64,000 nt of DNA from 2-02-FULL-47-50 sp964479045. Lineage in GTDB: Bacteria > Pseudomonadota > Gammaproteobacteria > Eutrophobiales > Eutrophobiaceae. The position numbers and the translations under genes were made by a program. Under the pieces are notes generated by a model. That model saw only the letters and a program-made list of their open reading frames with translations, made no database searches and was not told the DNA's origin. Location: positions 62,001 to 126,000 of the forward strand of contig CAYZJI010000001.1 in assembly GCA_964479045.1 (NCBI GenBank), written 5' to 3'. Below are positions 41,985-51,042 of this stretch, piece by piece; positions within the stretch are counted from its first letter, which is position 1, and each line of letters begins with the position of its first letter.

Positions 41985-43271
41985 TCAACCGGTCTCGCGT
42001 TGTATGGCACGGTAACCGATATCGCGTCGATACTGCATTCCATCCCAACGGATTTTATCTACTGCCGCATAAGCATTGCCCTGCGCTTCCGTCACGTTCT
42101 TGCCGAGCGCTGTTACACATAACACGCGACCACCGGCAGTTACAACGTGATTGCCTTCCTGCTTCGTGCCTGCATGAAACACCTTGGTATGTTGCGGGAA
42201 CGCAGTGGCAAGACCGGTAATGACATCACCTGTGCCGGCACTTTCAGGATAACCTCTGGACGCGAGCACCACACCCAATGCTGCACGTTCATCCCATGCA
42301 ACTGTTTTTGTATTCAGTTTTCCTTCAATCGCTGCATTACATAACTCAACCAGATCGCTCTGCAGACGCAGCATGACCGGCTGGGTTTCCGGGTCGCCAA
42401 AGCGACAGTTGAATTCGAGTACGTTGGGCGTGCCGTCTTTGGCAATCATTACACCCGCATACAGAAAACCTGTGTAAGTCCGGTTCTCCTCCGCCATGCC
42501 TCTTATGGTGGGCTCTATCACCTCGCGCATGATGCGGTCATGAATTTCTGCCGTAACCACCGGCGCCGGTGAATAGGCTCCCATACCACCGGTATTGGGC
42601 CCCCGATCCCCATCATCACGTGCCTTGTGATCCTGTGAACTCGCCAGTGGCAGAATATTTTTACCATCACTCATCACAATAAAACTGGCTTCTTCGCCCT
42701 GCAGGAATTCTTCTATAACAACACGATGACCGGCGTCACCGAATTTATTTCCGGCCAGCATATCGTTTACCGTGGCGATTGCTTCCACTTCTGTCTGTGC
42801 AATAATCACGCCCTTGCCGGCAGCCAGACCATCGGCCTTGATCACGATCGGCGTCCCTTTGCTCTGAATAAAATCAATCGCGGGCTGGACTTCAGTAAAC
42901 ACGGCATAGTCGGCTGTAGGAATGCAGTGACGTTTCAAAAACTCCTTGGTAAAGGACTTGGAACCTTCCAGGATTGCAGATGCCCTGACAGGCCCGAAGC
43001 AGCGCAGGTTATTGCTCCGGAACACGTCTACTATCCCCGCCACCAAAGGTTGCTCAGGGCCGATAATGGTTAATCCGATTGAATTCTCTTTTGCAAAATC
43101 AACCAGGGCCGGAATGTTGTCAGCGACAATATGGACATTGCTGACCTTGTGTTCCCCGGCAGTGCCTGCATTACCGGGCGCCACGAATACCTGCACGACA
43201 TTTTTTGACTGGGCGGCTTTCCAGGCGAGGGCATGTTCACGGCCGCCACTTCCAACGATCAGTATTTTCAT
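41985..43271 (-). CDS. purD: Phosphoribosylamine-glycine ligase (GARS)
   Basis: ATP-grasp enzyme, second step of purine synthesis. It has 428 residues from ATG at 43271; the longer frame from 43316 adds 15 residues without family support. The opening KILIVGSGGREHALAW, the KADGLAAGKGVIIA segment and FNCRFGDPETQPVML are characteristic. It follows purH by 147 bp on the same strand, the usual purH-purD pairing. No clear Shine-Dalgarno is seen before the chosen start. Confidence 0.95.
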   Translation of the reverse strand: MKILIVGSGGREHALAWKAAQSKNVVQVFVAPGNAGTAGEHKVSNVHIVADNIPALVDFAKENSIGLTIIGPEQPLVAGIVDVFRSNNLRCFGPVRASAILEGSKSFTKEFLKRHCIPTADYAVFTEVQPAIDFIQSKGTPIVIKADGLAAGKGVIIAQTEVEAIATVNDMLAGNKFGDAGHRVVIEEFLQGEEASFIVMSDGKNILPLASSQDHKARDDGDRGPNTGGMGAYSPAPVVTAEIHDRIMREVIEPTIRGMAEENRTYTGFLYAGVMIAKDGTPNVLEFNCRFGDPETQPVMLRLQSDLVELCNAAIEGKLNTKTVAWDERAALGVVLASRGYPESAGTGDVITGLATAFPQHTKVFHAGTKQEGNHVVTAGGRVLCVTALGKNVTEAQGNAYAAVDKIRWDGMQYRRDIGYRAIQRETG

Positions 43272-43418
43272 GAAGCGTGACCCGGGGCTTGTGGTTCGGG
43301 GTTGGTAAAAAAACAACCAGATGCTTCTGAAAGTAATTCCATATCGTGAATCGGTTACTTTGACAAGTTCATGGTCCGAAAATATTTAACGAGCAGCCAG
43401 TCCCGAGCCACGGGTACG

Positions 43419-44981
43419 CTAGTGCAGGAAGTGGCGGATGCCGGTAAACACCATGGCAATATCATGTTCATTCGCGGCCGCAATCACTTCATCATCCTTC
43501 ACTGAGCCGCCGGGCTGTATTACGGCCGTAATGCCGGCACTGGCGGCGGAATCAATACCGTCACGAAACGGGAAAAATGCATCCGAGGCCATCACTGAGC
43601 CCTTGACATCCAGTCCCGCATCCTGCGCCTTGATGATGGCGATGCGGGCACTGTAAACCCGGCTCATTTGTCCTGCACCGATGCCAATGGTGCGCAAATC
43701 TCTGGCATAAACAATCGCGTTGGACTTGACGTGCTTGACTACCGACCATGCGAATAGCAGATCCTGCACTTCCTTCGCCGTTGGTTTACGTTGACTGACT
43801 ACTTTAAGATCAGACGCGGTCACTCTGGCGGTGTCATTGTCCTGCACCAGCAATCCGCCGCTGACGCGTTTCAGATTTAACTGCTGCATGGTTTGAGTAC
43901 GCTGACCCGAAGCCAGTATGCGAACATTGGGTTTTGTCGATAACACTTTCAGCGCTTCAGGTTCTATGTCCGGTGCGATAATTACCTCTACAAACTGCCG
44001 GTCAATGATCGCTTTGGCGGTGGCGGCATCCAGTGGTTGATTGAACGCAATAATTCCCCCAAACGCCGAGGCAGGATCCGTAGCATAGGCATGTTCATAG
44101 GCTTCCAGATTGTTTTTCCCGAGCGCGACCCCGCAAGGATTGGCATGTTTGACAATCACACAGGCCGTTTCGCGACAGGACAAGACACACTCCTGTGCTG
44201 CATCTGTGTCAGCAATGTTATTGTAGGAAAGTTCTTTACCCTGTAACTGTCTGGCACTGGCCAGTGTGCCCTGAGGCGGGTTGACTTCCATATAGAATGC
44301 TGCAGTCTGGTGTGGATTTTCACCGTAACGCAGGTCCTGTTTTTTACGGAATTGTGTCGTGAAGGTCAGCGGGTAATTCTGGGATTTGCCGCTTGCAGAT
44401 ATCGCGCCCAGATAATTGGAAACATTCGCATCATAATTGGCAGTGTGGGCAAAGACTTTCTGTGCGAGCTGAAAACGGGTGTTGTCACTGAGCGCTCCCT
44501 CGTTGCTTTTCAGTTCATTCACTATCGCAGGATAATCCGTCGCATCCACAACAACACTCACCCACGCATGGTTCTTGGCCGCGGAACGCAGCATGGCCGG
44601 TCCGCCAATATCAATATTCTCGATGGCATCTGCGAGGGTACAGTCAGCTTTGCTGACGGTCGCCTCAAAGGGATAGAGGTTAACCACCACCAGATCGATG
44701 GGTTCGATGCCGTGCTCACGCATGACAGCATCATCCTGACCGCGGCGCCCCAACAACCCGCCATGCACTTTGGGATGCAGGGTTTTCACCCGGCCGTCCA
44801 TCATTTCCGGGAAACCGGTGTAATCGGAGATTTCAATGACCGGGATTTTGTTTTCAGCAAGCAGTCGGGCGGTGCCGCCGGTAGAGACTATGACGATACC
44901 CAGCTGGTGCAGTGCTGTGCAGAATTCAACGATGCCGGTTTTGTCAGATACGCTGACCAGAGCTCGTTTGATTCTGGTCAT
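43419..44981 (-). CDS. purH: Bifunctional AICAR transformylase/IMP cyclohydrolase
   Basis: Catalyses the last two steps of IMP synthesis. It has 520 residues. The N-terminal cyclohydrolase domain starts RALVSVSDKTGIVEF and includes GRVKTLHPKVHGGLL. The C-terminal transformylase has KHANPCGVA, SDAFFPFRDGID and the terminal MVFTGIRHFLH. Its start codon overlaps the fis stop as ATGA, giving the well-known dusB-fis-purH-purD order. Confidence 0.96.
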   Translation of the reverse strand: MTRIKRALVSVSDKTGIVEFCTALHQLGIVIVSTGGTARLLAENKIPVIEISDYTGFPEMMDGRVKTLHPKVHGGLLGRRGQDDAVMREHGIEPIDLVVVNLYPFEATVSKADCTLADAIENIDIGGPAMLRSAAKNHAWVSVVVDATDYPAIVNELKSNEGALSDNTRFQLAQKVFAHTANYDANVSNYLGAISASGKSQNYPLTFTTQFRKKQDLRYGENPHQTAAFYMEVNPPQGTLASARQLQGKELSYNNIADTDAAQECVLSCRETACVIVKHANPCGVALGKNNLEAYEHAYATDPASAFGGIIAFNQPLDAATAKAIIDRQFVEVIIAPDIEPEALKVLSTKPNVRILASGQRTQTMQQLNLKRVSGGLLVQDNDTARVTASDLKVVSQRKPTAKEVQDLLFAWSVVKHVKSNAIVYARDLRTIGIGAGQMSRVYSARIAIIKAQDAGLDVKGSVMASDAFFPFRDGIDSAASAGITAVIQPGGSVKDDEVIAAANEHDIAMVFTGIRHFLH

Positions 44982-45274
44982 TCATCCAACCCGTATTTCT
45001 TCAACCTGTTGCGCAAGGTGCCCCGGTTCAGTCCCAGTATCTGGGCGGCGCGCGTCACATTACCGCGCGTGACCTGGAGCACCACTTCGAACATGGGCTT
45101 CTCGACCTGGGCCAGGAAAAGATCATAAAGATTACTGGGATCGTGGCCATCCAGATCTGCAAAATAATTTTCCAGTGATTGGCGAACATTGTCGCTGAGA
45201 CACTTGTTGTCTCGTGACTGCGCTGATGGCAGACAGCCTATATCCTTTTCCAGCTCTTTTTCCACGGCACTCAT
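44978..45274 (-). CDS. fis: Fis nucleoid-associated DNA-binding protein
   Basis: Nucleoid protein that bends DNA and activates rRNA and other promoters in fast growth. It has 98 residues from ATG at 45274; the longer 152-residue frame overlaps dusB and is unlikely. The C-terminal helix-turn-helix GNVTRAAQILGLNRGTLRNRLKKYGL matches Fis exactly in length and position. Its start overlaps the dusB stop, and its stop overlaps the purH start. The N-terminal region is more charged than in E. coli Fis. Confidence 0.92.
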   Translation of the reverse strand: MSAVEKELEKDIGCLPSAQSRDNKCLSDNVRQSLENYFADLDGHDPSNLYDLFLAQVEKPMFEVVLQVTRGNVTRAAQILGLNRGTLRNRLKKYGLDE

Positions 45275-46263
45275 GCGGCAAGCTCCCGGATGGCGGTATC
45301 CGCCTGATGACTGAAGTATTCCCGGATTAAGGTGATCTGTTCCTGCGCTGATTCTGACTGGTTGACCCGTGCTTTCAGAATATTTGTCTCCGGCCACTGG
45401 CGGCAATACCAGCCGATGTGTTTGCGTGCAATACACACGCCCATATATTCACCATAAAATTCATACAGATTGGTTAAATGGTGAACAAGCGTGTCACGGG
45501 TTTCTGTTGCCGTGGGAGGCGAGAGTAATTCACCAGTTGCAAGATAATGCGAAATTTCCCGGAAGATCCAGGGATTACCCTGCGCAGCACGGCCAATCAT
45601 GATCCCGTCAGCGCCGGTTTGTTGAAGAACTTTTGCGGCCTGTTGCGGGGTGTTGATATCGCCATTTGCCACCACCGGAATTTTCACATTCTGTTTAACT
45701 GCTGCTGTGGTGTCATGTTCTGCCTGACCACTGAAACCACAAGAGCGGGTGCGACCATGAACAGCGAGCATCTGGATGCCACTGTCTTCCGCAATACGGG
45801 CGATTCTCAATGCGTTCCGATTATCCGGGTTCCAGCCGGTACGGATTTTCAGCGTAACAGGCACACATACAGCCTTGACAACACTCTGCACAATACTTTC
45901 CACCAACGGTTCATCCTGCAACAGTGCGGATCCTGCCATCACATTACAGACCTTCCTGGCCGGACAACCCATATTGATATCAATGATCTCAGCGCCATTA
46001 TCTGCGTTCAGGCGCGCGGCTTCCGCCATCATGTATGGATCGGCCCCGGCTATCTGTATGGCGCATGGTGAGGACTCACCCCGGTGATCAAGCCGCTGTT
46101 GTGATTTACGACTGTTCCACAACGACACGTTGGCTGTGAGCATTTCCGACACAACCAGACCTGCGCCCAGTTCCCGGCAGAGTTGTCTGTAGGGCTTGTC
46201 CGTAACGCCGGCCATAGGCGCAAGCAACAGATTATTATCTAGTGTGATTGATCCTATTTTCAT
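45271..46263 (-). CDS. dusB: tRNA-dihydrouridine synthase B
   Basis: Flavoenzyme that reduces uridine to dihydrouridine in tRNA. It has 330 residues. The opening LAPMAGVTDKPYRQL, the catalytic Cys in INMGCPARKV, the FMN region VTLKIRTGW, and GDINTPQQAAKVL and GRAAQGNPWIF are typical of DusB. It heads the dusB-fis-purH segment, and its start is 123 bp after the DUF3426 gene stop, which probably holds the operon promoter. Confidence 0.95.
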   Translation of the reverse strand: MKIGSITLDNNLLLAPMAGVTDKPYRQLCRELGAGLVVSEMLTANVSLWNSRKSQQRLDHRGESSPCAIQIAGADPYMMAEAARLNADNGAEIIDINMGCPARKVCNVMAGSALLQDEPLVESIVQSVVKAVCVPVTLKIRTGWNPDNRNALRIARIAEDSGIQMLAVHGRTRSCGFSGQAEHDTTAAVKQNVKIPVVANGDINTPQQAAKVLQQTGADGIMIGRAAQGNPWIFREISHYLATGELLSPPTATETRDTLVHHLTNLYEFYGEYMGVCIARKHIGWYCRQWPETNILKARVNQSESAQEQITLIREYFSHQADTAIRELAA

Positions 46264-46386
46264 ACACCGCTTCTTTTTATTTGCTGGCGGTTCTGGTCAG
46301 AAGAGGCATGAATGATAGCGATTATTGCGACGTGATTAAAGCAACATTATCGCTGAAAAAAATTGATCAACACATATCCATAGTTA

Positions 46387-47154
46387 CTACAAAAACCTGA
46401 ACTCAAAACTCACGGCACCAGCCGTGGGTCCGGTAATTTCCAGCACAAAATGCACCGGCTGATTGACTGGCATACCCTCACTTTGCATGATACTGTTGTC
46501 CAGATACTCGTTCGGATTGAATTCACGCACAGCCAGCATACGTCCACCAGTATCAAACAGGCAGAATTGAATGCGTGGATAAGGTTGTACACGATTGGAA
46601 CGGTTGGCTATCGTTGCATTCACAAGCAGTGTGTCAGCGTAGTTGGGGTGCAAACGTACATCGCGATTGAGCAACTTGATATCCGAAGGCCGGTATTCCC
46701 GCATGACCAGACAATGCAATCTGTCGCACAATTTTTGTGCCCACGGGCGCAGTTGTGGATAACGGTCAATCAGGGCGTCCCGATTGAACCACATGCCCTG
46801 CGCAATCGCCACCAGCACCAGTAAAGTAATCCCTAGCAGCCACATTACCCGGCCTTTTCGGCTGACCGGGGGCAGTTCTTCATCGCGCAGAATTTCAGGA
46901 ATATCGAACTCAGGTTCCGGCAATACGGCAGGGGCCGGTTCTAGGGGATGTGCAGGGACGCGCTCCATAACGGGCGGAACTGACTGTTGCGCACTGCTGA
47001 CGTGGGGTTTTTTGGAAACAGGCTTGTCTGTCAAACGTTCCAGTGCATTGAACTGCTTGCCACAGTGACCACACAGCACGGTGCCCCGTGCTGTAACCAG
47101 CTGGGCAGCTCCCACCTTGTATTGTTTGTGACAGACTGGACAGGATGTAAACAT
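46387..47154 (-). CDS. DUF3426 zinc-ribbon membrane protein
   Basis: A 255-residue protein with an N-terminal MJ0042-type zinc ribbon (Cys5, Cys8, Cys28 and Cys31), a Pro-rich linker, one transmembrane segment (about 102-122) and a C-terminal DUF3426 domain. It is often found beside prmA, as here (21 bp apart). The molecular role is not known. The ribbon would be cytoplasmic and DUF3426 periplasmic. The last domain is beta-rich (VNATIANRSNRVQPYPRIQF). Confidence 0.82.
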   Translation of the reverse strand: MFTSCPVCHKQYKVGAAQLVTARGTVLCGHCGKQFNALERLTDKPVSKKPHVSSAQQSVPPVMERVPAHPLEPAPAVLPEPEFDIPEILRDEELPPVSRKGRVMWLLGITLLVLVAIAQGMWFNRDALIDRYPQLRPWAQKLCDRLHCLVMREYRPSDIKLLNRDVRLHPNYADTLLVNATIANRSNRVQPYPRIQFCLFDTGGRMLAVREFNPNEYLDNSIMQSEGMPVNQPVHFVLEITGPTAGAVSFEFRFL

Positions 47155-47175
47155 ACAGAACCTATCTCCGCCCGG

Positions 47176-48048
47176 CTAACGCCTCACTCCGGACAGACGG
47201 GCCCATTCATTGTGATACACCGGAGCCTGCATGTTAAACCAGCTTTGATATACGGCCAAACATTCCTCCGCCTGTGTACACAGCAATCCTGATAAAACAA
47301 TACTGCCACCGGATCGGACCAGCCCGGCCAGTTGCGATGCCAGTTGCTTCAGCGGATTCATCAGGATATTGGCAAGGACGATATCTGCCACTGGCAATTC
47401 GACAGCAGCGGGCCGGGCCATCGTGATACGACCATTGAGATTATTCCTGCGCGCATTGGCCGCAGTGGCCGCCAGTGCCTGATCGTCGATATCCACCGCC
47501 CAGGCATGCTCCGCGCCCATCAATACAGCAGCCAGCGCCAGTATGCCTGACCCACAGCCGTAATCGATGACCTGTTTGCCCTTGAGTTCATGGGCCGCCA
47601 GCCAGTCCAGACAGAGTGCTGTCGTTTCATGACTGCCAGTGCCAAACGCGAGCCCCGGATCCAGCATTAATATATATGGGATATTCTCTGGCGGGGTGCA
47701 CCAGCCCGGACAGATACAGAGTTTGTCTTGATAGAGTTGCGGACCATGTGTGTCCTGATAATGGGCCACCCAGTCCTGATCCGGCAGGTGTTCAATTTCT
47801 GCCTGCGCGATTTCACCAAGCTGGTTACGCAACACCGCCAGCAATATATCGAGTTCAGTGTCTTCCGGCAGTAATACTGATACCCGCACCTGTTCCCACA
47901 GACCTGTTTCAGCAAGGCCTTCTGAAAAAATCGGTTCATCACTGACCGCTTCCAGACTGATGGAAACAGCAGCGAATTTTTCCAGCAACTCGCTTGCGGC
48001 CTCAGCGGTATCGCGGGGACAGTGAAAACAGAGTTGTAGCCAGGCCAC
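47176..48048 (-). CDS. prmA: Ribosomal protein L11 methyltransferase
   Basis: SAM-dependent enzyme that trimethylates ribosomal protein L11. It has 290 residues. The N-terminal substrate-binding domain (MAWLQLCFHCPRDTAEAASELLE) precedes the Rossmann core with PGLAFGTGSHETTALCL and VIDYGCGSGILALAA, then DIVLANILMNPLKQLA. It follows accC after 53 bp that hold an inverted repeat. Confidence 0.95.
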   Translation of the reverse strand: MAWLQLCFHCPRDTAEAASELLEKFAAVSISLEAVSDEPIFSEGLAETGLWEQVRVSVLLPEDTELDILLAVLRNQLGEIAQAEIEHLPDQDWVAHYQDTHGPQLYQDKLCICPGWCTPPENIPYILMLDPGLAFGTGSHETTALCLDWLAAHELKGKQVIDYGCGSGILALAAVLMGAEHAWAVDIDDQALAATAANARRNNLNGRITMARPAAVELPVADIVLANILMNPLKQLASQLAGLVRSGGSIVLSGLLCTQAEECLAVYQSWFNMQAPVYHNEWARLSGVRR

Positions 48049-48054
48049 GGAAAA

Positions 48055-48095
48055 GTCAGTGATGAGTGTCGGGTAACGAGTAATGACTCACTGAC
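48055..48095 (-). other. Inverted repeat between accC and prmA
   Basis: GTCAGTGA (48055-48062) and TCACTGAC (48088-48095) can pair across 25 bp of spacer that includes further ACTC/GAGT matches. It fills the 53-bp gap. There is no U-tract, so it is more likely an RNA-processing or stabilising structure than a terminator. Confidence 0.35.
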
Positions 48096-48101
48096 GCAAA
48101 C

Positions 48102-49445
48102 TTACTTGAGACCGAGCTTGTTTTCTAGGTAATGAATGTCCGTACCACCGGCCATGAAGGCCGCATCGTCAATGATTTTCTGGTGCAGCGGGATATTGGT
48201 CTTGATACCTTCAATGACAATTTCAGACAAGGCATTGCGCATGCGCGCGATGGCCAGTTCTCGCGTATCACCATGCACAATCAGTTTACCTATCATGGAG
48301 TCATAATACGGCGGCACTTTGTAACCCCCGTAGATGTGAGTGTCCACGCGCACACCGAAACCGCCAGGTGGATGATAATGTTCAATCCGGCCGGGCGACG
48401 GCATGAAGTTATCCGGATCTTCAGCATTGATGCGGCACTCGATAGCATGCCCATAGACTTCAATCTCGTCCTGTTTGTAACTGAGCCGTTCACCGCTTGC
48501 GATCCGTAACTGTTCACGCACGATGTCCACGCCGGTAATCATTTCCGTGACCGGATGTTCCACCTGAATACGTGTATTCATCTCGATGAAATAAAACTGA
48601 TCGTTTTCATAGAGGAACTCAAACGTTCCGGCACCGCGATAACCGATCGCCTTGCAGGCATCGACACAACGATCACCGATCATCTTGCGGGTCTTGCGAT
48701 TCAGGCCCGGAGCCGGCGCTTCCTCGATGACCTTCTGATGACGGCGCTGCATGGAACAATCACGCTCACACAGATGAATTACATTACCGTGTTCATCTGC
48801 AAGCACCTGGATTTCGATATGGCGCGGATGTTCCAGATATTTTTCCATGTATACAGCATCGTTACCGAATGCAGAACGTGCTTCGGATTTGGTAATCGAG
48901 ATCGCATTGCGTAACGCCGCATCGCTGTGCACGACGCGCATGCCGCGACCACCGCCACCGCCTACGGCCTTGATGATGACCGGATAACCGATACGATGGG
49001 CGATGCGCTGATTTTCGTCCATGTCGTCGCTGAGCGGGCCATCTGAACCGGGCACACAGGGAATACCGGCTTTTTTCATGGCGGCAATCGCGGAAACCTT
49101 GTCACCCATCAGGCGTATGGTTTCAGACCGCGGCCCGATAAACACAAACCCGCTTTGCTCCACACGCTCTGCAAAATCCGCATTTTCGGACAAGAACCCA
49201 TAACCGGGATGAATTCCGACCGCATCGGACACTTCCGCAGCACTGATCACAGCCGGGATGTTCAGGTAACTCTCGCTGGAAGCAGCAGGGCCGATACACA
49301 CAGATTCATCGGCGAGAAAAACATGTTTCAAATCCCGATCTGCTTCGGAATAAACGGCAACCGTTTTGATGCCTAGTTCGCGGCAGGCCCGCAGTATGCG
49401 CAGCGCTATCTCGCCGCGGTTCGCTATGACGATTTTATCCAACAT
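48102..49445 (-). CDS. accC: Acetyl-CoA carboxylase, biotin carboxylase subunit
   Basis: ATP-dependent carboxylation of biotin on AccB, first step of malonyl-CoA synthesis. It has 447 residues. The ATP-grasp glycine loop VGGGGGRGMRVVHS, HIEIQVLADEHGNVIHLCERDCSMQRRHQKV and EMNTRIQVEHPVTEM are typical. The gene lies 12 bp after accB, the normal accB-accC pair, and uses bicarbonate that the carbonic anhydrase can supply. Confidence 0.97.
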   Translation of the reverse strand: MLDKIVIANRGEIALRILRACRELGIKTVAVYSEADRDLKHVFLADESVCIGPAASSESYLNIPAVISAAEVSDAVGIHPGYGFLSENADFAERVEQSGFVFIGPRSETIRLMGDKVSAIAAMKKAGIPCVPGSDGPLSDDMDENQRIAHRIGYPVIIKAVGGGGGRGMRVVHSDAALRNAISITKSEARSAFGNDAVYMEKYLEHPRHIEIQVLADEHGNVIHLCERDCSMQRRHQKVIEEAPAPGLNRKTRKMIGDRCVDACKAIGYRGAGTFEFLYENDQFYFIEMNTRIQVEHPVTEMITGVDIVREQLRIASGERLSYKQDEIEVYGHAIECRINAEDPDNFMPSPGRIEHYHPPGGFGVRVDTHIYGGYKVPPYYDSMIGKLIVHGDTRELAIARMRNALSEIVIEGIKTNIPLHQKIIDDAAFMAGGTDIHYLENKLGLK

Positions 49446-49457
49446 GGAGATTTACGA

Positions 49458-49916
49458 TCAGGAAATAATAAACAGGGGCTGCCCGTACTCGACCGGCGCG
49501 CCATTCTCAACGAGGATCTTGGTCACAACCCCTGCGGCATCCGCTTCAATCTGGTTCATGATCTTCATTGCTTCGATAATACATAACACATCACCCACAG
49601 CCACCGTCTGACCCACTTCTGCCAAAGGCGGGGTATTGGGTGTAGCTGAGGCGTAGAACGTGCCTACCATCGGTGATTTCACAATATGGCCACTCTCCAC
49701 GGGAGTGGCAGGAGCAACTGCAGCAGAGGCGTCTACAGCAGTTGTCATGACAGGAGTTGCGCCCGCTGCCGGCACATGGATAACACTTTGTACCGTCCCG
49801 GAACCATGCCGCGCAATGCGTACAGATTCCTCCCCTTCGTGAATTTCAATTTCGGAAATTTTGGACTCTTCCAGTAATTCGATCAGTTTTTTGACTTTAC
49901 GTATGTCCATAGCCAT
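49458..49916 (-). CDS. accB: Biotin carboxyl carrier protein of acetyl-CoA carboxylase
   Basis: Carries biotin between the carboxylase and transferase. It has 152 residues. The biotinylated lysine is Lys118 in the EAMKIMNQ motif. An Ala/Pro/Thr-rich linker joins the N-terminal helix pair to the biotinyl domain (SGHIVKSPMVGTFYASATP). It sits between aroQ and accC on the minus strand, a common order. Confidence 0.96.
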   Translation of the reverse strand: MAMDIRKVKKLIELLEESKISEIEIHEGEESVRIARHGSGTVQSVIHVPAAGATPVMTTAVDASAAVAPATPVESGHIVKSPMVGTFYASATPNTPPLAEVGQTVAVGDVLCIIEAMKIMNQIEADAAGVVTKILVENGAPVEYGQPLFIIS

Positions 49917-49931
49917 GAATTATATGCAGAA

Positions 49932-50372
49932 TTATTGTTGTAATTTTTTTTCGGCCGCGAGCAATGCGAGTTCATACCCGATGGCGCCCGCTCCGGTGAT
50001 TACGGCAACCGCAATGTCCGACAGATAGGACGTACGCCGGAATTCCTCGCGTGCAAACACATTGGAAAGGTGCACTTCAATAAACGGTTTTTTGACACTC
50101 AAGAATGCGTCACGCAGGGCTATGCTGGTGTGGGTGAAGGCGCCCGGATTGATGATGATGAAATCGGTACCATCCTTGCCAGCCGCCTGGATACGGTTGA
50201 CCAGTTCATGTTCGGCATTGCTCTGCAGAAAACTGACTTGATGACCTCCCGCAGTTGTACGTTTCTGGATGGCAGCATTGATTTCATCCAGCGTGGTGGA
50301 GCCATAAACTTCGGGCTCCCGCTGGCCAAGCAGATTCAGGTTAGGCCCGTGCAATACCAAGAATTGCGCCAT
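49932..50372 (-). CDS. aroQ: 3-dehydroquinate dehydratase, type II
   Basis: Shikimate-pathway enzyme forming 3-dehydroshikimate. It has 146 residues. The opening VLHGPNLNLLGQREPEVYG and the catalytic region INPGAFTHTSIALRDA with its His and the conserved EVHLSNVFAREEFR are clear. It lies 15 bp before accB and is part of the aroQ-accB-accC set common in this class. Confidence 0.96.
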   Translation of the reverse strand: MAQFLVLHGPNLNLLGQREPEVYGSTTLDEINAAIQKRTTAGGHQVSFLQSNAEHELVNRIQAAGKDGTDFIIINPGAFTHTSIALRDAFLSVKKPFIEVHLSNVFAREEFRRTSYLSDIAVAVITGAGAIGYELALLAAEKKLQQ

Positions 50373-50481
50373 TGAATACCCCGCTGATCAATGAAGATGT
50401 CAACAATTGGCAGCATGTTAGCAGGAAATTCGAGGAAATTCGATAGGGAAGAAAATCTGCCGCATTGCGGCAAGCGGGAAA

Positions 50482-51042
50482 CTATAACACAGACTTTATC
50501 TGCGCTTCAGCCTCGTCATAATGTAACGGCCCGGCTTTCACAAAACGGATCATTCCTTCACGGTCAATCAGTACCGTATAAGGCAGGGCACCAAAAGAAT
50601 TGCCGAACTGTTCAGCCACTTTAATGACTTCACTCTGCCCGACCAGTATGGGGTAATTGATACCCAGTTCCGCAACAAACTCCTGCACTTCATCTGCAGT
50701 TTGCAGGGCTATCCCGATAAATTGCAGGCCTTGATCGGCATATTGATCCTGCAATTTCATAAAGGCAGGTATTTCCTCACGACAGGGCGGACACCACGTT
50801 GCCCAGAAATTAATGACCAGAACCTTGCCGTCCCAATCATTTACACTGCGCATTACCCCACCGCGGTCTGACAGACTGAACTCAGGCCGCTTTTGACCTA
50901 TTACGGCGTCCGGTGATACAGGCTTTGCGTTATCAGCCTTGTTTGAAACTTCTACGGCGTGCTGTTGCTGTAACGTGTAACCTGCGACACCTGCAACGAT
51001 GGCCAGCGCAACACCAGCGGCAATGACCGGACCATTTTTCAT
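50482..51042 (-). CDS. TlpA/ResA-like periplasmic thiol-disulfide oxidoreductase
   Basis: A 186-residue protein with an N-terminal uncleaved anchor (about 6-25) and a thioredoxin domain. The active-site pair is in WATWCPPCREEIP, and the cis-Pro loop is in GALPYTVLIDREG. It overlaps dsbD by 4 nt, which suggests that DsbD reduces it in the periplasm. ResA, CcmG/DsbE and TlpA share this layout. No cytochrome c maturation genes are adjacent, so the substrate is open. Confidence 0.85.
   Translation of the reverse strand: MKNGPVIAAGVALAIVAGVAGYTLQQQHAVEVSNKADNAKPVSPDAVIGQKRPEFSLSDRGGVMRSVNDWDGKVLVINFWATWCPPCREEIPAFMKLQDQYADQGLQFIGIALQTADEVQEFVAELGINYPILVGQSEVIKVAEQFGNSFGALPYTVLIDREGMIRFVKAGPLHYDEAEAQIKSVL

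Noticed and set aside
43272..43418. Terminator or attenuator between purH and purD (T-rich run)
   Set aside because: Only a 4-bp stem precedes the run of T; too weak to call.
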